DNA of 7,527 nucleotides from an uncultured Pseudomonadota bacterium (GTDB lineage Bacteria > Desulfobacterota_B > Binatia > UBA9968), in assembly GCA_946478635.1 (NCBI GenBank), contig CAMLCX010000230.1:1-7527 (forward strand). Direction: 5' to 3'. Made by a program: the position numbers and the translations under genes. Positions 1-6,061 of the stretch are shown in pieces (within the stretch, counting starts at the first letter, position 1; each line of letters begins with the position of its first letter). A model generated the notes under the pieces. It did no database searches. It was not told the DNA's origin and saw nothing but the letters and a program-made list of their open reading frames with translations.

Positions 1-1038
1 CTCATCCAGGTCGTCCTCGACCCGGGCGCTCCCCAGGAGCGCCTGGATGCGTTTGCCCATTTTTGCAAGCACGACACCCCGGACTTCGGCGGCTGGTGCG
101 ACGGCATCCGCGCCCAGGCAAAAAACATTTACCCCGCCGAAGTTCGCCTGGTCGACAGTCAAGGCGAGTTATTGGAGAATGCCGCCGGCACGAGCGTGAT
201 CGTCGTCGAGGAACTCACGGTCGGCGAGAAAGAACTTGCGGCTGCCGGGACCTCGCTCAAATTCGTGCAAAAATACGGCTTCACCAGCCGCAACATCGAC
301 AGTTCCGCCTGCAACGCCGCCGGCGTCGAATTGCTGACAATTCGCCGCAGGGCGAATATCTCTACTGCGGAGCAAGGCTTAACTCTGATGCTGGGCCTCG
401 CGCGCCAACTCACGCGCAACGCCAATTTGATCAGCACCGAGCAATTGAAAACCGCCGGCTACACGCCGACGACCTACGATCGTTCGCACACGCCCAACGG
501 CAACTGGGCGCGCATCCCGGACATGGTCACGCTCTACCGCAGGCAACTCGGTATCGTCGGTCTCGGCGAGATCGGCCGGGAGCTCGCGCTGCGCGCGCTG
601 GCGCTCGGCATGCGCATTGTTTACGCGCAGCGGACGCGTTTACCGGTCGAGGTCGAACAACAATATCAAGCGACCTATTGTTCGTTGGAGGAGTTGCTCG
701 CGCAATCGGACTTCACCAGCCTGCATCTGCCGCGCAGCCCGGCGACGGTCAACTTCATCGGCGCGCGCGAGCTTTCGACGATCAAAACGGGAGCCTTCCT
801 GATCAACGTCTCCCAGCCCAACCTGGTCGAGCGCGAAGCGCTGCGCCAGGCGCTCGCGGCGGGACGACTCGGCGGCTATGGGCTCGACACATTCTACGAA
901 GAACCCGGCGATGCCGCCGATCCGCTCATCCAATTTCCCAACGTCATCGTCACGCCGCATCTCGGCGGCTCGCCGCGCTGGAATTCGCTCGACGATATCG
1001 AAGAAGTGATCGTCGGTTTGTCTCGGCATCTTGCCTGA
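1..1038 (+). CDS. D-isomer-specific 2-hydroxyacid dehydrogenase (5' end cut by window edge)
   Basis: Cytoplasmic NAD(P)-dependent oxidoreductase of the D-2-hydroxyacid dehydrogenase family, which reduces 2-oxo acids to D-2-hydroxy acids or the reverse. The frame is open from base 1 and ends at TGA 1036-1038, giving 345 visible residues. Family members are usually about 310-340 aa, so few residues should be missing. The first in-frame ATG-like start inside the window (TTG 172) would delete half of the substrate domain, so the gene surely begins upstream. The Rossmann motif GLGEIG lies at 559-576 (visible residues 187-192). The end of the second Rossmann strand reads AQRTR (residues 209-213) with no Asp, which hints at NADP(H) preference (inference). 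The catalytic Glu is in DTFYEEP (Glu301, 901-903) and the catalytic His is in TPHLGG (His320, 958-960). The catalytic Arg of the usual N-x-S-R-G motif is replaced: here it reads INVSQPN, with Gln272 at 814-816. Substrate cannot be told from sequence. It converges on the sugar-dehydrogenase gene across a 115-bp gap. Confidence 0.93.
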   Translation, partial: LIQVVLDPGAPQERLDAFAHFCKHDTPDFGGWCDGIRAQAKNIYPAEVRLVDSQGELLENAAGTSVIVVEELTVGEKELAAAGTSLKFVQKYGFTSRNIDSSACNAAGVELLTIRRRANISTAEQGLTLMLGLARQLTRNANLISTEQLKTAGYTPTTYDRSHTPNGNWARIPDMVTLYRRQLGIVGLGEIGRELALRALALGMRIVYAQRTRLPVEVEQQYQATYCSLEELLAQSDFTSLHLPRSPATVNFIGARELSTIKTGAFLINVSQPNLVEREALRQALAAGRLGGYGLDTFYEEPGDAADPLIQFPNVIVTPHLGGSPRWNSLDDIEEVIVGLSRHLA

Positions 1039-1153
1039 TTGGATAGCGCTCGGCATTGAAACGGGTTGACAGTCAAAACGCGCCGGCGAAATCGTCCCAC
1101 GCTCGCGAAGTTATACCCTGGGGTACTTCATGGAGGATCGCCAGCTGACAGTA

Positions 1154-2872
1154 CTACCTGATCGACAGCGTCAATATCTTCTGCGCCACCCCGCCCAACG
1201 GATCGCTCACTTGGAATGTCAGGCTGGTGTCGCCGATGGCGCTTGGGGTGCCAGTGATCGAAGCGGCAGTCGGATCGAAGGTGAGTCCCGCGGGAAGGGA
1301 TCCGGCGGCGAGCGACCAGACATAGGGCTTTTTACCGGCATTTGCCTTCAGGCGCGCCTTGTAGCGGCGGCCTACTCTCCCGGCGGGCAAAGATTGATTG
1401 TTAATTGTGACGGCGCCTGCAACTGAAATATTGAAGCGTTTTGTCAACGTGGCGCCAAACTGATCGGTCACGCGCAGCGTCACGCGCGATTTTCGCGACG
1501 CTGCCGGCGTACCTGCGATGGCCTCGCCGGCAAGAGCCAATCCCTCAGGCAACGCGCCGGCGTCCAAAGTTACGACGTAGGGCTCGACGCCGCCGGATAT
1601 ATTCAAATCCACATTGTACCCCACGTCCACTTCGGCCATGGGTAAGCTGCTCAGGCCGACTGCAAGCGGCGCAACCCCGCCGACCGAAATTGCATAAATC
1701 TTTCCGTCCCCGAAAGAAACGACATAAAGGCGTCCGTCAGGACCAACTTTTAAATCGGTTATTCCAGCGAAACCCGTCGCGATAATCGTTTCGTCCAACT
1801 CCGCGCCATTGTCCGCCACCAGATCCCCGAGGCCGGCGCCGTTGAAAACAAATCCATTGCGCGCGCCATTGGGCTTGAGCCGATAGAGGTTGCCGTTGTT
1901 GATATCGCCAACGAAGACGTCGTTCTCGTATTGCGCCCCCAAGCTCATTGAATCGAGAAACACGATCCCCGTCGGCCCTACGGTACTGAGCCAGGAAAAT
2001 TTCGGATCGGCGTAGTGAGAACCGGCAATCACAACGAGATCCGCCGCATTGCTGGAATTGCGCGCGTCCGGACCCATGAGCGTCTCCCAGCCGCTGTTGA
2101 ATCCCGGCTCAACCAGATTGATTTCGTCGTAATTATTCGGACCATTCTCGGTCATCCAAAGCTTGTCGGTTACCGGATCGAAAGTCATGCCGAAGGAATT
2201 GCGTATACCGTAGGCATAATACTTCGCCACGTTGCCGCCTTGGGAAAAAAACGGGTTGTCGCTCGGAATCGAACCGTCGTCGTTGATGCGCAGAATTACC
2301 GAAGTATCGTCAGGCGCCGGACCGCCGGGAAAATTCTGCAGCTGACCGTCACGGTTCAGGTCGCCGATGACCACGTAAAGTTTGCCGTCCGGGCCGAAAG
2401 TAATCACGCCGCCGTCATGATTCGGCCCGGGGGTCACCGGTAAGTCGAGAATAAGCAACGGACTGGTTAGGCTCGCCCCATTCCAGGTATAGCGGTACAC
2501 CCGATTCGCGACCGGCGAGCCGGAGCTGTCACTGCTGGTGATGCTTTCCGTGTAATAAAGGTAAACGAACGGGCTGCCGGGGAAATTCGGGTGTAGCGCG
2601 ATGCCGAGCATGCCTCGCTCGGATGTGTTATCGACGGCGACATCCAGAACCGCGCCTCCCTGCAAGACGCCGTCGATGACCCGGCGGACCTGTCCGTTGT
2701 CTTTCTGTAGCACTAAAATATCGCCGGTGCCGATAAAGGCCATGGTGGTCGGACCGCTCAACCCCGATGTGATCTCGGTTATCGATAAAGCCGGGTCTCT
2801 CGGTGTCGGAGCGGCAAGAGCAAGGGACGATAGGAAGAGCCAAGCAAACAATCCGAACGGTAATTGCTTCAT
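1154..2872 (-). CDS. Exported PQQ-type sugar dehydrogenase (GSDH family) with two C-terminal Ig-like domains, copy A
   Basis: A 572-aa secreted beta-propeller of the glucose/sorbosone dehydrogenase family, relatives of soluble PQQ glucose dehydrogenase and Asd/YliI; such enzymes oxidise aldoses in the periplasm. The Sec signal is residues 1-20 (hydrophobic core, cleavage near SLALA-AP). The propeller spans about 28-400. It has SERGMLGIALHPNF (84-97), the catalytic-base motif NHDGG (His152) followed by FGPDGKLYVVIGD, DGSIPSDNP (199-207), GIRNSFG (Arg224-Asn225) and ENGPNNYDEIN (242-252). Two putative-Ig (He_PIG-type) domains follow, about 401-486 and 487-571; the second carries SLPAGLTFDPTAASITGTP. 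By alignment with soluble glucose dehydrogenase from memory, the PQQ-contacting Lys377, Arg406 and Arg408 fall on Asn325, Gly370 and Thr372 here, so PQQ use is not assured. The start is chosen because it gives a clean signal peptide and lies 26 bp after a TATAAT box. No Shine-Dalgarno is visible. About 70% identical by eye to the upstream copy over the propeller. Confidence 0.92.
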   Translation of the reverse strand: MKQLPFGLFAWLFLSSLALAAPTPRDPALSITEITSGLSGPTTMAFIGTGDILVLQKDNGQVRRVIDGVLQGGAVLDVAVDNTSERGMLGIALHPNFPGSPFVYLYYTESITSSDSSGSPVANRVYRYTWNGASLTSPLLILDLPVTPGPNHDGGVITFGPDGKLYVVIGDLNRDGQLQNFPGGPAPDDTSVILRINDDGSIPSDNPFFSQGGNVAKYYAYGIRNSFGMTFDPVTDKLWMTENGPNNYDEINLVEPGFNSGWETLMGPDARNSSNAADLVVIAGSHYADPKFSWLSTVGPTGIVFLDSMSLGAQYENDVFVGDINNGNLYRLKPNGARNGFVFNGAGLGDLVADNGAELDETIIATGFAGITDLKVGPDGRLYVVSFGDGKIYAISVGGVAPLAVGLSSLPMAEVDVGYNVDLNISGGVEPYVVTLDAGALPEGLALAGEAIAGTPAASRKSRVTLRVTDQFGATLTKRFNISVAGAVTINNQSLPAGRVGRRYKARLKANAGKKPYVWSLAAGSLPAGLTFDPTAASITGTPSAIGDTSLTFQVSDPLGGVAQKILTLSIR

Positions 2873-2898
2873 AACTGATGGGCCATCTGGATAAACGG

Positions 2899-2928
2899 AT
2901 TATATCCGCACGAAGCGCCTTACTCCAA
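2899..2928 (-). promoter_or_regulatory. Predicted sigma70-type promoter of copy A
   Basis: On the minus strand there is a perfect TATAAT (2904-2899) and, 18 bp upstream, TTGGAG (2928-2923) as a poor -35 (3 of 6). The predicted start of transcription is near 2892, giving a leader of about 20 nt. The -10 sits exactly as far from its ATG (26 bp between) as in copy B. This suggests copy A is transcribed from its own promoter and not only by read-through from copy B. Confidence 0.45.
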
Positions 2929-2948
2929 ACGTTACTTTGGAATTGCGC
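2915..2948. promoter_or_regulatory. Dyad over the -35 region of copy A
   Basis: TCCAAA (2924-2929) and TTTGGA (2936-2941) form perfect inverted arms around CGTTAC. An outer GCGC pair (2915-2918 and 2945-2948) surrounds them with unequal internal loops. The centre lies about 60 bp before the start codon, as does the dyad before copy B, although the arm sequences differ. Possible operator; short dyads also arise by chance. Confidence 0.3.
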
Positions 2949-3001
2949 CCGTTGACAACCGAACTCGACGAAAATCACCGCACCAGCGCAGGATTCCGTC
3001 A

Positions 3002-4492
3002 TCAGCGCCGCGCTTTGCGCACGCTCAACCGATAGGATCTGGTCGCCGTCATGCCGGTCTGATCCGCTGCCCGCAGGATAAAACGAAAGTTGCCTGTCTT
3101 GGTTGGAGTTCCCGCAATGCGACCGCTCACAATGGCCAAGCCCGGCGGCAACGCGCCACTGGTTACCGTTACTGCGTAGGGAGGTGTCCCACCGGTGATG
3201 TTGAGGCTAACGTCATAGGAAACGCCGACGTCAGCTTGCGGTAGAGAAGTCGTTCCGATCGACAGCGGCTGTGCCGCCGAGGAAATCGCATAGATCTTGC
3301 CGTCGCCCAAGGAGACCACATACAATTTGCCGTCCGGGCCGACTTTGACATCGCTGATGCCGTTGAATCCCGTGCCAATGATCGTCTCGTCCAACTCACC
3401 GGCATTATCAGCGACAAGGTCGATGAGCCCCGCGCCGGTAAAAACAAAACCGTCGCGGCTCGCGTTCAAATTGAAACGATAGAGATTGCCGTTGTTGATA
3501 TCACCGACGAAAGCGTCGTTCTGGTATGGCCCGCCCAGCGCCGTGGAATTGATAAACGCGATTCCTGTCGGCCCAACCGTAGTGAGCCAGGAAAATTCTG
3601 GATCGCTGTACTGGGAGCCGGGAAATTGCACCAGATCGCTGATGTTTTGAACGTCGCGACTGTCCGGCCCGTGAATTTTGTTCCAGCCGCTGTTGAATCC
3701 GGGTCTAACAATGTTGATTTCATCATAGTCGCCCGGTCCATTTTCCGTTATCCAGAGCGCGCTGGTCACCGGGTCGAATGCCATGCCGAAAGAGTTGCGG
3801 ATACCATAGGCGAAATATTTAGCGAGATTTCCTCCCTGGGCAAAGAACGGATTATCGCCGGGGACCGAACCGTCGGCGTTTAATCTCAAGATAACCGAGG
3901 TGTCGTCCGGTCCCGGAGCACCTATGCTTGTGTTGTTTTGTAATTGTCCATTGCGATTGAGATCGCCAATGACGACATAGAGCTTGCCGTCGAGGCCGAA
4001 GAGAATGATACCGCCGTCGTGATTAGCGCCGGGCGTGACCGGCAAGTCAAGAATCAATGTCGGGCTGCTGAGAGTACTGCCATTCCAGGTATAGCGATAA
4101 ACTCGATTGGCGATTGGCGTTGGAGTTCCGGAAGTATCGCCGGTCGCACCGCTTTCCGTGAAGTATAGATAAATCTGTGGCGTCGCCGGAAAGTTGGGGT
4201 GGAGCGCGATTCCCAAGAGCCCCCTTTCCGATGCGCCATCAACCGCCACATCGAGCACCGGGGAAGGTTGAAGCACGCCGCCGATAACGCGTCGCACCCT
4301 GCCATCGTTTTTCTGCAACACCAAGATGTCGTCGACGCCGATGAAAGCCATCGTCGTCGGCACGCTCAATCCCGAGGCAACCTCGGTAACCGAGAGCGCG
4401 CTGTCGCGCAGGGTTGGCGCCGCCAACGCAGATTGGCCGTTAAGAACAAACGTAACAAAAAAAACATTGGACCACCGCTTAAACTGTTTCAT
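3002..4492 (-). CDS. Exported PQQ-type sugar dehydrogenase (GSDH family) with one Ig-like domain, copy B
   Basis: A 496-aa paralogue of the gene lying 129 bp downstream on the same strand. The signal peptide is residues 1-24 (MKQFKRW..., cleavage near SALA-AP). The propeller covers about 32-405, with SERGLLGIALHPNF (88-101), catalytic His158 in ANHDGG, Arg232-Asn233 in GIRNSFG, and ENGPGDYDEIN (250-260). One putative-Ig domain (about 409-490; GALPPGLAIVSGRIAGTP) ends in a short basic tail, RKARR. As in copy A, positions matching the PQQ ligands Lys377, Arg406 and Arg408 of soluble glucose dehydrogenase read Asn333, Gly378 and Ser380 (alignment from memory). Propeller differences from copy A include small indels at the T/S/P-rich loop near 118-127 and at NNTSIG (186-191), so this is an old duplication and not a recent one. 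The start is well fixed: a strong AAGGAGGG Shine-Dalgarno ends 8 nt before ATG, with TATAAT further upstream. Likely periplasmic; substrate unknown. Confidence 0.93.
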   Translation of the reverse strand: MKQFKRWSNVFFVTFVLNGQSALAAPTLRDSALSVTEVASGLSVPTTMAFIGVDDILVLQKNDGRVRRVIGGVLQPSPVLDVAVDGASERGLLGIALHPNFPATPQIYLYFTESGATGDTSGTPTPIANRVYRYTWNGSTLSSPTLILDLPVTPGANHDGGIILFGLDGKLYVVIGDLNRNGQLQNNTSIGAPGPDDTSVILRLNADGSVPGDNPFFAQGGNLAKYFAYGIRNSFGMAFDPVTSALWITENGPGDYDEINIVRPGFNSGWNKIHGPDSRDVQNISDLVQFPGSQYSDPEFSWLTTVGPTGIAFINSTALGGPYQNDAFVGDINNGNLYRFNLNASRDGFVFTGAGLIDLVADNAGELDETIIGTGFNGISDVKVGPDGKLYVVSLGDGKIYAISSAAQPLSIGTTSLPQADVGVSYDVSLNITGGTPPYAVTVTSGALPPGLAIVSGRIAGTPTKTGNFRFILRAADQTGMTATRSYRLSVRKARR

Positions 4493-4497
4493 GATAG

Positions 4498-4507
4498 TTC
4501 CCTCCTT
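4498..4507 (-). promoter_or_regulatory. Strong Shine-Dalgarno of sugar dehydrogenase copy B
   Basis: Read on the minus strand, this is AAGGAGGGAA, with GGAGG at 4505-4501, 8 nt before the ATG at 4492-4490. It fixes the start of copy B. Copy A has no such match at the same place. Confidence 0.85.
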
Positions 4508-4518
4508 CGCAACGAAGC

Positions 4519-4547
4519 ATTATAGTCCGGGTATGACGTGCCGGAAG
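4519..4547 (-). promoter_or_regulatory. Predicted sigma70-type promoter of copy B
   Basis: A perfect -10 hexamer, TATAAT (minus strand, 4524-4519), puts the transcription start near 4512 and leaves a leader of about 20 nt that includes the Shine-Dalgarno. There is no good -35 hexamer at 16-18 bp spacing. The expected -35 site (about 4541-4547) instead falls inside a dyad at 4537-4568, which would suit an activator-dependent promoter (inference). Confidence 0.5.
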
Positions 4548-4568
4548 CCACTGGGCTTCAATGGCACG
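4537..4568. promoter_or_regulatory. Imperfect dyad / hairpin in the divergent promoter region
   Basis: Arms are CGTGCC (4537-4542) with GGCACG (4563-4568) and GAAGCC (4544-4549) with GGCTTC (4554-4559), around an ACTG loop. That is twelve pairs with a 1-by-3 internal loop. It lies between the -10 box of copy B (4519-4524) and the extended -10 of the hydrolase (4587-4595). It covers the expected -35 region of the first and touches that of the second. It may be a regulator-binding site; a terminator is unlikely because no T-run follows directly on either strand. Confidence 0.4.
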
Positions 4569-4586
4569 CGCTTTCCCGAATTTTTC

Positions 4587-4595
4587 TGTTATAGT
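4587..4595 (+). promoter_or_regulatory. Extended -10 promoter candidate of the hydrolase-lipoprotein pair
   Basis: TGTTATAGT reads as an extended -10 (TGn before TATAGT, 5 of 6 to consensus). No -35 match is seen upstream, which extended -10 promoters can tolerate. Transcription would begin near 4602, after the ATG at 4561 and before the ATG at 4633, so it supports the shorter hydrolase start. Confidence 0.4.
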
Positions 4596-4632
4596 AACCG
4601 CTGTCCCGTTTTGTCATAGAACGCTCAAATTT

Positions 4633-5388
4633 ATGCGTGAGGAAAAGATTGTCTTTGAAAACGTCCGCGGTGACACGCTCAGCGGCGTACTGCACTATCC
4701 GACGTTAGCCAAGGCCACCGGCGCCGTGGTGCTTTGTCACGGCATGGAGTCGGACAAAAATAGCGAGAAGCTGATCTTTCTCGGCCGCAAGCTCGCGGAA
4801 GCCGGTGTTTTGGCGCTGCGCTTCGATTTCGCTTACGTCGGCGAGTCGAGCGGCAAGTTCGAGGACATCACCTACAGCGGCGAAGTCGAAGATCTCAAAG
4901 CGGCCTACGCACTCGTCCGGAAACGACAGCCAGGAAAGATCGCGATTCTCGGCTCCAGCATGGGAGGCACGGTCGCCTTGCTCTTCGCCTCAATGGAACC
5001 AAGCGTCGCCGCTCTGGTCACCGTAGCCGCGCCAGTGCATCCGGAAAATTTTCCCAGGAGGATTCTTAGCATTGCGCAACTTCAAGAGTGGCGGGAGCGC
5101 GGCTTCACGCTCTACAACGGCGAGCGTTTGAACGTCTCCTTGCTCGAAGATTTGGAGCGTCTGGACGTACCGCGAGCCGCGCGCCAGGTGAAATGTCCGG
5201 TGCTCATCCTGCACGGCGACGCCGATGAGGTCGTCCCCGTAAGGGAAGCCCACGAACTTCACGAGTGCCTTGCAGGCAACAAGCGGTTATCGATTTTGAA
5301 CGGGAGCGATCACCGGATTTCCGATCCGGTGCAGATGCAACGTGCCTTGGGGGAATCCTTTGACTGGCTCACTCGCCACGTCCACTGA
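4633..5388 (+). CDS. Alpha/beta hydrolase, serine esterase/peptidase-like
   Basis: A 251-aa single-domain alpha/beta hydrolase, probably cytoplasmic, resembling the S33-aminopeptidase/feruloyl-esterase-like group that hydrolyses small esters or amides. The oxyanion-hole HG is at residues 36-37 (VVLCHGMES). The nucleophile Ser109 (codon 4957-4959) is in GSSMGG, the acid Asp198 in HGDADEVVP, and His227 in GSDHRIS, so the triad is complete. There is a short cap region around residues 136-180 (FPRRILSIAQLQEW onward). An in-frame ATG at 4561 would add 24 residues (MARAFPNFSVIVTAV...), weakly hydrophobic but unlike the family start. I prefer 4633 because MREEKIVFENVRGDTLSGVLHYP is the usual family N-terminus and a promoter candidate lies between the two. 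Neither start has a clear Shine-Dalgarno. It is divergent from copy B, and the lipoprotein gene follows after 9 bp, probably in the same transcript. Substrate unknown. Confidence 0.9.
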   Translation: MREEKIVFENVRGDTLSGVLHYPTLAKATGAVVLCHGMESDKNSEKLIFLGRKLAEAGVLALRFDFAYVGESSGKFEDITYSGEVEDLKAAYALVRKRQPGKIAILGSSMGGTVALLFASMEPSVAALVTVAAPVHPENFPRRILSIAQLQEWRERGFTLYNGERLNVSLLEDLERLDVPRAARQVKCPVLILHGDADEVVPVREAHELHECLAGNKRLSILNGSDHRISDPVQMQRALGESFDWLTRHVH

Positions 5389-5397
5389 ACAAAACCT

Positions 5398-5805
5398 ATG
5401 ACGCATCCGACAAATTACCACCGAATTTTGCTTGTGCTGCTACTTCTCATCGGCGCCTGCGGCCGCGATCTCGGCGCGGCCCAGGGCGTGGCCGAGGAGT
5501 TTGTCGATCACCATTACGTGCGCATCGATCTGCCCAAGGCGAAAACACTCACGATGAGTCTGGCGCTGCACAAAATCAACGAAGAAATCCGCCTCACGGA
5601 CGGCCAGAAGATCGACGCTTCAACCCAAAAGCCGCGGGTTCACTATACGTTGATAGAAAAAAAAGAAGGCCCGGAGCGCGCTTCGTTTCTCTACGAAGGA
5701 TCGATTCAGTCGGACGATGGCACGTCGTTCACCAGGAAGTGGCTGATCACTGTCCGCAAAGAAAATAACCAGTGGCGCGTATCGAATTTTACGGAATCCG
5801 ACTGA
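5398..5805 (+). CDS. Small predicted lipoprotein, unknown function
   Basis: 135 aa. The N-terminus has a signal peptide with a leucine-rich core (RILLVLLLLIGAC) and a lipobox-like LIGAC, giving lipidation at Cys21 and a mature chain of about 115 residues. This implies a membrane-anchored periplasmic protein. The mature part (AEEFVDHHYVRIDLPKAKTL... to W127-RVSNF) has a start with helices, then alternating strands and a closing W-x-V-S-N-F strand. This reminds me of small NTF2-like or DUF4878-type folds, but I cannot assign a family with confidence. The start ATG lies 9 bp after the hydrolase stop with no Shine-Dalgarno, which suggests translational coupling and one operon. The stop codon is followed after one base by a direct repeat flanking a palindromic element. 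Confidence 0.8.
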   Translation: MTHPTNYHRILLVLLLLIGACGRDLGAAQGVAEEFVDHHYVRIDLPKAKTLTMSLALHKINEEIRLTDGQKIDASTQKPRVHYTLIEKKEGPERASFLYEGSIQSDDGTSFTRKWLITVRKENNQWRVSNFTESD

Positions 5806-5810
5806 GAATC

Positions 5811-5973
5811 AAAACCACAAACCCGAATTTCGAAATCCGAAACTCGAAACAATATCGAATGACAAAAACTCCAATGGTCCAAACAACCTCGATTCGGACT
5901 TGAGTTTTGGATTTTCCCTATTTGAGTTTTATCTTTAGTTTGTTTCGGATTTCAAAATTTGGATTTCGGTTTT
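5811..5973. repeat. MITE-like imperfect palindrome, AT-rich, 163 bp
   Basis: The ends are inverted copies: AAAACC at 5811-5816 and GGTTTT at 5968-5973. The arms continue inward. The block 5823-5843 matches the reverse complement of 5942-5962 in 19 of 21 positions, with a perfect 12-bp core GAAATCCGAAAC (5832-5843 and 5942-5953). Further in, an AAAACTC-type block near 5866 pairs loosely with ATTTGAGTTTTA at 5920-5931. AATC occurs directly outside both ends (5807-5810 and 5974-5977), like a 4-bp target duplication. No coding potential is apparent. The base composition is far more AT-rich than the genes on either side. From memory, CGAAAT/CCGAAAC-rich intergenic repeats of this style recur in several environmental bacterial genomes; I cannot confirm that here. 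Confidence 0.6.
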
Positions 5974-5977
5974 AATC

Positions 5978-6061
5978 GCTGCGGCTTGGCGCAATCAAAC
6001 TTGTCGAGCGCCAACCCGAGACACGAGACTCGAAACCCGAAACGGCGAGCCAAAAGCTCGC
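5978..6061. other. Non-coding spacer with two short hairpins and CGAAAC-type units
   Basis: TTGGCGC (5986-5992) and GCGCCAA (6008-6014) form a 7-bp dyad with a 15-nt loop. ACTCGAAACCCGAAAC at 6028-6043 repeats the unit seen in the left arm of the neighbouring palindrome. GCGAGC (6045-6050) and GCTCGC (6056-6061) form a 6-bp hairpin touching the stop codon of the transporter gene. On the minus strand no T-run follows this hairpin, so it is at best a weak terminator. Confidence 0.35.

Noticed and set aside
63..1046. Long open frame (327 codons) on the plus strand overlapping the hydroxyacid dehydrogenase
   Set aside because: The translation is Arg-rich and of low complexity with no family motif, and it lies in a shifted frame of a gene with clear motifs. 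It is a GC-rich shadow.
1114..1125. TACCC-TG-GGGTA palindrome in the convergent gap as a terminator
   Set aside because: The loop would be only two bases and no T-run follows on either strand.
2015..2443. 142-codon plus-strand open frame opposite sugar dehydrogenase copy A
   Set aside because: It is antisense to the conserved propeller region and similar shadows occur opposite copy B (3626-3883), so it only mirrors the codon pattern of the real genes.
2873..3001. Possible remnant of a second Ig-like domain after the stop of copy B (S-x-A-G-A-V in another frame, like the SVAGAV linker of copy A)
   Set aside because: The match is only five residues, is offset by about eight codons, and the 129-bp gap is too short for the domain and also holds the promoter of copy A. 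Probably chance.
4561..4632. Longer hydrolase start at ATG 4561
   Set aside because: The extra 24 residues do not resemble the family N-terminus, overlap the dyad and the extended -10 promoter candidate, and have no Shine-Dalgarno.
5811..6043. CRISPR-like array from repeated CGAAAC/CCGAAAT units
   Set aside because: The units are short, unevenly spaced and arranged as an inverted repeat, with no constant repeat length or unique spacers.
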